From Saprospiraceae bacterium (GTDB taxonomy: Bacteria > Bacteroidota > Bacteroidia > Chitinophagales > Saprospiraceae): a stretch of 6,939 bases of DNA. A program made the position numbers and the translations under genes. Positions 1-6,417 of the stretch are shown here, in pieces (position 1 is the first letter of the stretch; every line of letters begins with the position of its first letter). The stretch covers positions 1-6,939 of the forward strand of contig CANETR010000106.1 of the NCBI GenBank assembly GCA_947441325.1. The letters are read 5' to 3'. A model generated the notes under the pieces. It was given only the letters and a program-made list of their open reading frames with translations. It was not told where the DNA came from and made no database searches.

Positions 1-2275
1 AACCCAATTCAATTTCAAATCCTTTATTGCTTACATTTCCTGCATTAATAAAAGGAGCTGCACCGCCCGGGCCATATGAACCTATCACGGCAGATACATC
101 AGGCTGGAAAAGCAAATTATAGGTATTTTTGATAAAATAATTTACCGTCAAGTCGAGTGATTTGAAAAAGGTAAGATCCAATCCTGCGTTGAACTGTCCG
201 GTAGTTTCCCATTTCAAATCCGGATTAGATGCTCTGCCCAGCGCCACACCTGTGGTGATAACATCATCGAAAACATAGACACCTTCGCCATTTAACAAGG
301 CACGATAAGCAAAATTGGCAATCTGGTCATTACCCGAAATACCATAGCTCAAACGCAATTTGCAAAAATCGATAAATTTGCTCTTGAAAAAATCTTCTTC
401 TGAGATAAGCCATGCACCAGATATAGTAGGAAAATAGCCATAACGGTTGTTCTTACCAAATTTGCTGGATCCATCCGAGCGAAGGATTCCCGAAACCAGG
501 TATTTAGATTTGTAGGCATATTCGGCTCTGAGGAAGGCAGAAAGCAATCTTTCTGTAAATTCAAATGAACCTGTATTGTTTAAGTATCCGCCAGCAGCGG
601 TATTGGCCGATATGTCGGCAAACTCTATGGAGTTATTGGGAATATTAAAGGCTGTACCGTTCAGTGCATTACCCTTTCGGTGAAAAACACTGATACCGCC
701 TGTGGCTTTAATCTTGTGCAGACTATCAATATTTTGCTCGTAATTTAAGAAAGCCTCGTAGTTCAAGTCAGTATAAGTGGCACGTTGTTCAAAAACAGAG
801 GAACCTCTTTCTACAAAAACATTGTCAGCAATTTCTACCTGAGGTGCATCCAGATTGGCATTAAGAGCAGTATTGGCGTATTTGCCGGTTCCGTACCATG
901 CCAAGGGAGAAAACACTTTAGTATCGACAATTGCAAAATTATAATTCAGCCTGTTGGTGAAAAATAAATTCTTTGTGATTTTGTACTGAAGCTCCTCTTT
1001 GCCCACAAATTTATTAGCCCATGTAAAATTGTAGGTGTTTTCAACTTGAGCAATTGGATTGATAATGTCGGCTACTTCTTCCAAATAGCTATAGTTGCCA
1101 TCCGGTGTTCTGATTGGTTCATTTGGGAAAGCATTGATGGTATTATACAGCACCGAGCCAATTCCGTTTTCGGGTAATCCTTTGCGATATTCATTTGAGA
1201 ACAGCAACACAGAATTCAACTGCCAACGCTCATTCAGATCTGAACTGATATTTGCTTTACCATTATAACGCGAAAAGTGAGCCTTTTCTCTGCCTACAAT
1301 ACCATCCTGATTGTAATAAGTCAAGCCCAATGAATAGCGGGTGGATTTTGAACCACCACTCATCGATAAACTGTAGTTTTGTATGGGAACAGATGAAAAA
1401 ATACTGTCCTGCCAATTTGTACCGATGCCCAAACCCGTATTGTTGAAAGGCAATGGCTGACCGGCAGTACCAAACATTTCATTTTTTATAACGGCGTATT
1501 CCTCGGCACTGAGCAGGTTCAATTTTTTTGCGGTCTGTTGAAAACCAACATAGGTTGAAAATTCAAATTTAGGTTTAGAATTGAGCACCCCTTTCTTGGT
1601 CTCAATAATAATGACTCCATTTGCTGCTCTCACACCATATATACCAGCAGTAGCATCTTTTAACACATTGATGGATTCGATGTCATTTGGATTAAGTGCA
1701 TTGAGTCCTTCTGAATCATAAATGACGCCATCGACCAAAATAAGCGGATCATTATCGCCAAAGGTTGAAAGACCTCTTATTCTGATACTGGATGAACCTC
1801 CCGGAGAACCTGAATTGGTATTGATACTTACACCCGCCACTTTGCCCTGCAATGCCTGATCTACTCGCGACATATTCATCTTTTCAAGATCTTCACCCTT
1901 TACTCTTGAACTGGCACCAGTGAGTTCTTTAGCTTTTGCCCGACCATATCCAATGACTACAATCTCATCTTTCATGATTTCATCGGGCTTCATTGAAATG
2001 CTGAGTTCAGTTCTTCCTGCAAGCAGAATTTCCTGGCTTTGATAGCCCACATAGGAAAATACAAGAATGATTTCAGGATTATTGTCGTATTCTAGTGTAT
2101 AATTTCCCTCAATATCGGTTGTTGTACCTATTTGACTTCCCTTGATAATAATAGAAACGCCTGGTAGCGCCTGATTATTCTCATCACTTACATTTCCCTT
2201 TAGAGTTTTGGTTTGTCCAAAAGCACTGAAAGATAAAAGGACTAGAAAGAGCGTTAAAAATTGAAATATTTTCAT
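1..2275 (-). CDS. SusC/RagA-family TonB-dependent outer-membrane transporter (C-terminus cut by window edge)
   Basis: The minus-strand frame from the ATG at 2275 is open without a stop to the left edge, giving 758 residues of a family usually about 950-1100 long. The last part of the beta-barrel is therefore missing. In order I see a signal peptide (about 1-20, ending SAFGQ), a carboxypeptidase-regulatory-like domain (about 24-98, with GTTTDIEGNYTL and FSYVGYQSQ), a DEIVVIGYG segment at 103-111, a plug domain (about 112-230, with LQGKVAGV, IRIRG, PLILVDGV, INVLKDATAG and GVRAANGVIIIETKKG), then barrel sequence. Family knowledge: these proteins import large ligands such as glycans or peptides across the outer membrane with TonB energy and a SusD-like lipoprotein lid. 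Such a partner would lie beyond position 1. The substrate cannot be read from the sequence. The gene is separated from the genes to its right by a terminator and appears to have its own promoter. Confidence 0.95.
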   Translation of the reverse strand, partial: MKIFQFLTLFLVLLSFSAFGQTKTLKGNVSDENNQALPGVSIIIKGSQIGTTTDIEGNYTLEYDNNPEIILVFSYVGYQSQEILLAGRTELSISMKPDEIMKDEIVVIGYGRAKAKELTGASSRVKGEDLEKMNMSRVDQALQGKVAGVSINTNSGSPGGSSSIRIRGLSTFGDNDPLILVDGVIYDSEGLNALNPNDIESINVLKDATAGIYGVRAANGVIIIETKKGVLNSKPKFEFSTYVGFQQTAKKLNLLSAEEYAVIKNEMFGTAGQPLPFNNTGLGIGTNWQDSIFSSVPIQNYSLSMSGGSKSTRYSLGLTYYNQDGIVGREKAHFSRYNGKANISSDLNERWQLNSVLLFSNEYRKGLPENGIGSVLYNTINAFPNEPIRTPDGNYSYLEEVADIINPIAQVENTYNFTWANKFVGKEELQYKITKNLFFTNRLNYNFAIVDTKVFSPLAWYGTGKYANTALNANLDAPQVEIADNVFVERGSSVFEQRATYTDLNYEAFLNYEQNIDSLHKIKATGGISVFHRKGNALNGTAFNIPNNSIEFADISANTAAGGYLNNTGSFEFTERLLSAFLRAEYAYKSKYLVSGILRSDGSSKFGKNNRYGYFPTISGAWLISEEDFFKSKFIDFCKLRLSYGISGNDQIANFAYRALLNGEGVYVFDDVITTGVALGRASNPDLKWETTGQFNAGLDLTFFKSLDLTVNYFIKNTYNLLFQPDVSAVIGSYGPGGAAPFINAGNVSNKGFEIELG

Positions 2276-2295
2276 AAGCGGTTGTTTTGATAGCC

Positions 2296-2325
2296 TAAAA
2301 ATATGACTTTTTGTAAAAAATACAA
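2296..2325 (-). promoter_or_regulatory. Predicted Bacteroidota-type promoter for the SusC-like gene
   Basis: On the minus strand a TTG (2325-2323, within CTTTTTG) is followed after 19 bases by TATTTTTA (2303-2296). This matches seven of eight positions of the Bacteroidota -7 consensus TAnnTTTG, and the spacing fits the known -33/-7 arrangement. Transcription would begin around 2290, leaving a very short leader of about 15 bases before the ATG at 2275. There is no obvious Shine-Dalgarno sequence, which is usual in this phylum. The region is AT-rich, so chance matches are likely and the call is tentative. Confidence 0.4.
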
Positions 2326-2329
2326 AAAG
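2307..2329. repeat. 9-bp perfect inverted repeat upstream of the SusC-like gene (possible operator)
   Basis: CTTTTTGTA (2307-2315) and TACAAAAAG (2321-2329) are perfect inverted copies separated by five A residues. The repeat lies 32-54 bases before the start codon, and its right arm contains the predicted -33 TTG. A dimeric regulator bound here would compete with the sigma factor. It is not a convincing terminator, because the arms are almost all A/T and it sits inside a promoter region. The geometry is seen directly; the operator role is inferred. Confidence 0.4.
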
Positions 2330-2420
2330 GTGGCCGTTTTTATTTTTATATTTATATAAAATTAGAATTTGCAATCTCAGGTCAATGCCGAATTATCTTT
2401 CAGGCAGATTAGCTTTATAC

Positions 2421-2444
2421 ATATTATGTTATTTTTCATAATAT
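2421..2444. repeat. AT-rich 8-bp inverted repeat in the intergenic spacer
   Basis: ATATTATG (2421-2428) and CATAATAT (2437-2444) are perfect inverted arms around an 8-base T-rich loop. They lie in the spacer between the terminator at 2479-2514 and the SusC-like gene. It could be a second regulator site or a weak hairpin. In DNA this AT-rich it could also be chance. Confidence 0.25.
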
Positions 2445-2478
2445 TTATAAATAGTTGCTTTTGATGAATGTTAAAATA

Positions 2479-2514
2479 AAAAAGACCCAAATCTGACATG
2501 TAGATAAGGGTCTT
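2479..2514 (-). terminator. Rho-independent terminator after the YHYH-protein gene
   Basis: Read on the minus strand, AAGACCC (2514-2508) pairs perfectly with GGGTCTT (2488-2482). A second inner pairing, ATCT (2505-2502) with AGAT (2494-2491), is separated from it by a small internal loop. A T-rich run (TTTTATTTT) follows immediately below 2482. The hairpin begins 22 bases after the stop codon of the gene ending at 2536. It should close the long minus-strand operon and insulate it from the SusC-like gene. Confidence 0.8.
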
Positions 2515-2535
2515 CAAGCTTACAACATACAAATT

Positions 2536-3909
2536 CTAATCCTTTTTTATTACTACCTTTTTGCTAAAAACATTTTGGCCATTTTCAATTGTTATAATGT
2601 ACATGCCATCATACAGTGTCTGAGTGTCAAAAAATGAGATGGTTTGTCCTGCACTGATTGAGCTTGAAGCCAATTTTTGACCCAACATATCATAAAGGCT
2701 TATTTGCAAATCAGATTTTACCAAGGAACCAACCTGTACTGCAATCAAGTCTGATGCAGGATTTGGAAAGATATTGATATCCAAATTATTAAATTCAGCT
2801 TCGCTGATGCCAGTTGCCGCTGGGGTATAAGTTGTAACTGTCTCTGTAATGCTCGTTACCTTTCTGTTGGCATAGACTCCGTAAAAAGTTGGACCCACGA
2901 CATAAGGATAAGCTGAATTCCAATTTGCATCGACAGTTGCGAAATAACAGTAAGTGCCATTTGGATATTCAGGAGTGACACAAAAACGGCCATTGTGAAC
3001 ATCCAAAACATCGGAACTTGTACTGGATACAAATTCATAATCTTCTCTGAAGTAACCAAGTGGATAAGTTGTGCTAACAGCAGGACCGTCAGGAACATCT
3101 GTACCATTTGAATACACAGTTCTTGTGCTAATGTTTCTTAACTGATATCCCGATTTCATGCGTACAATTCCACCTGTTCCATCTGTGTTTCTGTAGCCAT
3201 AGGCACCATAAATTGGGAAACCATCATAGGCAAAACCTATTAGCGGAGAATGTGTAGTGCTATCTATTACATACAAACCATCAGAATCGTAAAGATTACA
3301 AACGGTCGAAATAACTGTGCGGTCCAATTTAAATGCAGATGGATTCTGATGATGGTGGTAATTGCCATTGGCTGGATGTCCTTTGGCGCAATCAAATCCA
3401 CCTTTTTCGGCAGGAACTGCATCGCGATTCCATGATTGTGATGTGCCAGGGCCACCTGGGCATTGTGACATTCCAGGTAGCGGACCACATAAGGTATTTG
3501 CCGTTGTATTCCAGGCTACCCCGTCGCGATAATCAAATAAAGCAACACCGTTAATAAAAACGCCTATATTTCCACCAGTTGTAGAGGTTAGCGTGCCAGT
3601 GTTTTGAACCGGCGTTAATGGGAATTTAAAAATGGCATTCTGGTCAGAGGACTGAGAAGGATTTCCGTCCAGGAATGGCCCGGTAGGATAGGTTGGAATG
3701 CCGTTAGTACTTACATAAACAAAATTTGTGGAGTACTGTACTGTCTGAACATTTGCAGGAATGTTATTAGACATAGGCGTTGAATTACCTGATGTGTAAT
3801 AAGTTCCAAGTATGGTATTGTTTTGAAGCCAGGAAGTTATCGCAGGACTCTGTGCATTTGCTCCGGCAATTGACAAGGCCGAAAATAAGAGAATAAGATT
3901 TTTTTTCAT
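2536..3909 (-). CDS. Secreted YHYH-domain protein with type IX secretion C-terminal sorting domain
   Basis: A 457-residue protein with an N-terminal signal peptide (about 1-19, GANAQ) and a large YHYH-type domain (about 90-345). The diagnostic segments are GNYHHHQNP (182-190, with Tyr184 and His185-187), GFAYDGFPIYG (225-235), LDVHNGRF (302-309) and TYCYF with YPYVVGP (319-340). A linker of about 25 residues leads to a T9SS type A sorting domain (about 378-457, INIFPNPASD to the basic end VIKKD), so export across the outer membrane is expected. Six cysteines (141, 150, 174, 204, 310, 321) lie inside the YHYH domain. The biochemical role of this domain is not established to my knowledge. The histidine cluster makes metal binding plausible but unproven. 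The gene follows the di-heme enzyme gene by 122 bases on the same strand, with no clear promoter between them, and is closed by a terminator. Start chosen because the signal peptide begins directly at this ATG. Confidence 0.9.
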   Translation of the reverse strand: MKKNLILLFSALSIAGANAQSPAITSWLQNNTILGTYYTSGNSTPMSNNIPANVQTVQYSTNFVYVSTNGIPTYPTGPFLDGNPSQSSDQNAIFKFPLTPVQNTGTLTSTTGGNIGVFINGVALFDYRDGVAWNTTANTLCGPLPGMSQCPGGPGTSQSWNRDAVPAEKGGFDCAKGHPANGNYHHHQNPSAFKLDRTVISTVCNLYDSDGLYVIDSTTHSPLIGFAYDGFPIYGAYGYRNTDGTGGIVRMKSGYQLRNISTRTVYSNGTDVPDGPAVSTTYPLGYFREDYEFVSSTSSDVLDVHNGRFCVTPEYPNGTYCYFATVDANWNSAYPYVVGPTFYGVYANRKVTSITETVTTYTPAATGISEAEFNNLDINIFPNPASDLIAVQVGSLVKSDLQISLYDMLGQKLASSSISAGQTISFFDTQTLYDGMYIITIENGQNVFSKKVVIKKD

Positions 3910-4031
3910 GTTAAATTGGAGTTTAGTATGAGTTTTATCCCGAAAGCTTTCAGCTCGAAAATGATTAGTTTTTGAGTCTTGAAAATTGTTAGACGATTGT
4001 TTATTAGTAATCCTTCTAACGAAAATAAAAA

Positions 4032-5045
4032 TTATTTATCAAATTTAGGAAAACCATATTCCTTATTGAAAACAAAATTTTTATCATTCAATGTCAGTAA
4101 AAAAGCAATCAGGTCAACTTTGTCAGTGGAACTAAGTGGTATTCGGTTTTCTAATTCTGTGGCCAGACCTGGTCTGTTTTCAATTCCTTTAACATAATGA
4201 TTCAACACCTCTGATAGTTTTTTGAAGCGACCATCGTGCATGTAAGGATAACTGTACTGAAGATTGCGCAGCGAAGGAATTTTAAATTTAAGCGAATCAG
4301 CCTTGTTTTGGGTCACTTTCATTCTTCCAAAATCATTTAGTGTAGTATCGATCGGCAATCCATTGTCGGCAAATTGAAAATTGCTAAAAAGCGGTTCAGT
4401 ATGGCAACTGTTGCAATGTTCTAGAAAAAGCTCGTAGCCCTTTTTTTCTTGAGCGCTAAAAACTGTTAGATTGCTAATAACAGAATCATATTTCGATTCA
4501 GCAGAGACTAAAGTGAGCTGAAACTGAGAGAGCGCCTTCAACACGCTTTCGCCACTTATTTTATTGTTTCCGAATGCTTTATCGAACAAATCTAGATATT
4601 TATCTGACCCAGAAAGTTTAAGACAAATGTTTGAAATGTCCTCATCCATCTCCTTATGACTACTGATAGGAGCGAGTGCTTGCATATCGAGGTGATTCAC
4701 GGCTCCATCCCACATAAAAGTCGATTGCCAGGCCAGATTAAAAAGCGCTGGGGCATTGCGAAAACCAATCTGATCCCTTATGCCATGGCTCAGGTCATGG
4801 TCGGTATGGGCAAAGGCATTAAAAGGGGAGTGGCAGCTAGCGCAGGAAATGCTACTATCTTTTGATAGAATCGGATCGTAAAAAAGTATTTTACCAAGTT
4901 GGATAATTTCGGGTTTCAGGGGATTTTTACTAAAATCATAAAGCGCTTCGGGGAAATGTGCCGGTTTTTCAAAACGATAGTTCGTATTGCTCAGTGCCAT
5001 GGTAAAAATAGCCAATATGCAAAATATGAAAATCGTTTTTACCAT
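4032..5045 (-). CDS. MbnH/MauG-like di-heme cytochrome c peroxidase family protein
   Basis: A 337-residue exported protein with a hydrophobic N-terminal signal (about 2-19). It has two c-type heme sites, CASCH (68-72) and CNSCH (211-215), as in bacterial di-heme peroxidases and MauG. Other family marks are NAPALFN (97-103), FMWDG (110-114, with Trp112 as the likely inter-heme tryptophan) and YPYMHDGRF (266-274). Tyr284 in LNHY falls where I would align the tyrosine heme ligand of MauG. The neighbouring MbnP-like gene overlaps by 7 bases (ATGGTAA), which favours the MbnH/CorB branch: enzymes that use peroxide to oxidise a tryptophan of the MbnP partner to kynurenine. A plain hydrogen peroxide-detoxifying peroxidase is the alternative. 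It would act in the periplasm and need the cytochrome c maturation system. The family call is firm; the MbnH-type function rests on gene context. Confidence 0.9.
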   Translation of the reverse strand: MVKTIFIFCILAIFTMALSNTNYRFEKPAHFPEALYDFSKNPLKPEIIQLGKILFYDPILSKDSSISCASCHSPFNAFAHTDHDLSHGIRDQIGFRNAPALFNLAWQSTFMWDGAVNHLDMQALAPISSHKEMDEDISNICLKLSGSDKYLDLFDKAFGNNKISGESVLKALSQFQLTLVSAESKYDSVISNLTVFSAQEKKGYELFLEHCNSCHTEPLFSNFQFADNGLPIDTTLNDFGRMKVTQNKADSLKFKIPSLRNLQYSYPYMHDGRFKKLSEVLNHYVKGIENRPGLATELENRIPLSSTDKVDLIAFLLTLNDKNFVFNKEYGFPKFDK

Positions 5046-5704
5046 GATTTTACAACAAATAATTGTTTTAATATGGCCGAAAGTTCAACAGCTCTACTGC
5101 CAGGCGACATAATTTCTGACTGATTTTGAGGATTTACCGCTTTTAGAAACAGATCAATTGGCAATCTTATCTCGGCTCTTGTTGATTTTTTATCCAATTT
5201 CAGGCTAATCTGCTGAAGGCTATTGTATGGTGCTGCATAACCGCCCAAATGATATTGAAATTTTTGATGACGGCTTTTGCAAAGGGGGTCAGTTCCTTCG
5301 AGTTTGAAATTGATATAACCGCTTTGCCAGGTCCAGTACATCCCCTTTGTTGGATCTAAATCGCCGCCATAAGCGCCAGAAACATTGATTAAACTATCAA
5401 CCCCAAGATTGAATACTATTTTGTCGAACTTTATTTTTTCCTTTAAATTTATCGAAAGGCTGCTTTTATTTTCAATATCTACAAGTCTGGCAGGAAGGGA
5501 ATCTTGGAAAACAATTTTGTTCTTAAATATGATTTGCAGGTTCGAAATGTAAAATTTAAGATTGTCAATATTTACATCCCTGTTTTCAAAAAGATAGGTT
5601 TTTCCAATTTCAATTTCCTGATCATTGAAACTAAGTTTAAATCGAATCTGTGATTCTTGAGCAAATGCGACAAAAGGGAAAAAAAGTATCAGCAATGCTT
5701 TCAT
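5039..5704 (-). CDS. MbnP-like (CorA-type) copper-binding protein
   Basis: A 221-residue protein with a short signal peptide (about 1-15, FVAFAQ), then a single MbnP-like domain (about 17-215). Recognisable segments are FYISNLQI (51-58), the hallmark MYWTWQSGY (122-130), FKLEG (133-137), FQYHLGGY (149-156) and IMSPG (198-202) followed by an amphipathic C-terminal helix. In studied members (MbnP of methanobactin producers, CorA of methanotrophs) a tryptophan is converted to kynurenine by the partner di-heme enzyme, and copper is bound. Trp124 or Trp126 are the candidate substrates here; His146 and His152 could help bind metal. The start overlaps the stop of the CnrX-like gene (ATGA), and the stop overlaps the start of the di-heme gene, so all three should be made together. 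Periplasmic or surface location is expected. I recognise the family from motifs; copper binding by this protein is inferred. Confidence 0.85.
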   Translation of the reverse strand: MKALLILFFPFVAFAQESQIRFKLSFNDQEIEIGKTYLFENRDVNIDNLKFYISNLQIIFKNKIVFQDSLPARLVDIENKSSLSINLKEKIKFDKIVFNLGVDSLINVSGAYGGDLDPTKGMYWTWQSGYINFKLEGTDPLCKSRHQKFQYHLGGYAAPYNSLQQISLKLDKKSTRAEIRLPIDLFLKAVNPQNQSEIMSPGSRAVELSAILKQLFVVKSW

Positions 5705-6147
5705 TTTTTCTTCTTTCGATGTCTGAAAAATAAATCACCCAATTCTTTGCTCAATTCATTAAATGCAGGGAGCTGTTCTTTGCGACAAAGGTTTTTTATT
5801 GCTGTAAAATGTGAATAATGTGTGTGCTCAATTTCTGTTTGAATTTGCCCAATAGCCTTTGCCAATGAGTCAACATTAGTATTCCCATTTGCATTTGCTA
5901 GGGTGCTGTAGAGCTCCTTTTTCTTTTCTTTTATTTTCGATTCTAAGGCCATAACAGCCTCATGATGCACTTTTGTTAACTGCAAGTATTCAGCCTTTTG
6001 GTCTTTGTCAAAGCCAAGTTTTTTAATTATCACCTCTTTGGGCATTGGTGGGCGAGGGGGCCTGGAAAAGAAGATAAAGCCCAATAAAATCAGGTTCGAT
6101 GTAAGCAGTACAGCTATGATGATTCTGTTGAGTGTTTTCTTATTCAT
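5701..6147 (-). CDS. Membrane-anchored periplasmic metal-sensor-like protein (CnrX/Spy/CpxP type)
   Basis: A 148-residue protein with a short basic N-terminus and one transmembrane segment (about 9-27). A proline-rich linker (RPPRPPMP, 29-36) leads to a mostly helical periplasmic part with a central charged helix (about 47-82) and a very basic tail (HRKKKK). LGFDKDQ (44-50) and CRKEQLPAFNEL (121-132) resemble the LTxxQ-type repeats of Spy/CpxP and of heavy-metal-resistance sensors. His61, His62, His108, His110 and His113 sit on the helices where CnrX carries metal ligands. The frame is open upstream to an ATG at 6216, but I chose the ATG at 6147: it starts directly before the membrane segment and overlaps the preceding stop as ATGAATAA. 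Its position next to an ECF sigma factor and a small membrane protein suggests a CnrX-like sensor that restrains the anti-sigma factor. A general Spy-like chaperone is the alternative. Confidence 0.75.
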   Translation of the reverse strand: MNKKTLNRIIIAVLLTSNLILLGFIFFSRPPRPPMPKEVIIKKLGFDKDQKAEYLQLTKVHHEAVMALESKIKEKKKELYSTLANANGNTNVDSLAKAIGQIQTEIEHTHYSHFTAIKNLCRKEQLPAFNELSKELGDLFFRHRKKKK

Positions 6148-6376
6148 ATAATGAATTGGTGTAAGTAGAATTATAGGTATCGCTTTGCTGGCTTTTGCCT
6201 GAATTGATGGCGGCAAGATTTAGCAAAAGTAAAAGACTGATCGATGCCAATGCTGCTATAGCCGTTTTTGCAGAAATTTTTTGGCCCTGCCTGTTCTTTA
6301 TACCTTGTTCTATTCGGGTAAAAAGAAAGGGAGAAACTTCCGATTTTTGTATCTGTTTAAATTTTTCGAACATCAT
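6140..6376 (-). CDS. Small single-span membrane protein, probable anti-sigma factor (CnrY-like by context)
   Basis: A 78-residue protein. About 36 polar residues (including SPFLFTRIEQGIKNR, 15-29) come first, then one hydrophobic segment (about 37-58, ending LLLLLNLAAI), then a short Ser/Thr/Asn/Tyr-rich tail expected to be periplasmic. It has no zinc-binding anti-sigma motif (HxxxCxxC). The size and layout (short cytoplasmic part, single span, very short outer part) match CnrY-type anti-sigma factors. Position supports this: the gene starts 41 bases after the sigma factor gene and its stop overlaps the start of the CnrX-like gene by 8 bases. Two adjacent ATG codons (6376 and 6373) are possible starts. 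I cannot assign it to a family by sequence alone, so the anti-sigma role is an inference from layout and context. Confidence 0.6.
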   Translation of the reverse strand: MMFEKFKQIQKSEVSPFLFTRIEQGIKNRQGQKISAKTAIAALASISLLLLLNLAAINSGKSQQSDTYNSTYTNSLYE

Positions 6377-6417
6377 GACTGATAAAACTATATAGATATA
6401 TGACGATTATTTTTTTT

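Noticed and set aside
785..1446. Plus-strand open frames opposite the SusC-like gene (785-967 and 1252-1446)
   Set aside because: Compositionally ordinary antisense frames with no domain or start signal, lying opposite an intact, well-recognised coding frame.
3267..3554. Open frames on both strands inside the YHYH gene (for example 3333-3554 plus and 3267-3488 minus)
   Set aside because: They are short, lack recognisable domains and lie within a gene with clear family motifs, so they are shadow frames.
3988..4020. Possible terminator between the di-heme gene and the YHYH gene
   Set aside because: Only a 6-bp AT-leaning stem with a 21-base loop and no proper T run, so it is too weak to call a terminator. 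Noted only as a possible attenuating structure.
4032..5704. A full methanobactin operon
   Set aside because: Only MbnP- and MbnH-like genes are present. No precursor peptide, MbnB/MbnC-like gene or dedicated exporter is seen in the window.
6148..6216. Upstream extension of the CnrX-like gene to the ATG at 6216 (23 extra residues)
   Set aside because: The extra segment lies entirely inside the 78-residue gene in another frame and adds a non-signal-like stretch before the membrane segment. The ATG at 6147 gives a normal anchor and a coupling overlap.
6377..6417. Internal promoter between the sigma factor and the small membrane protein
   Set aside because: A TAGTTTTA resembling a -7 element exists, but no TTG lies at the required distance upstream. 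The gap is simply AT-rich.
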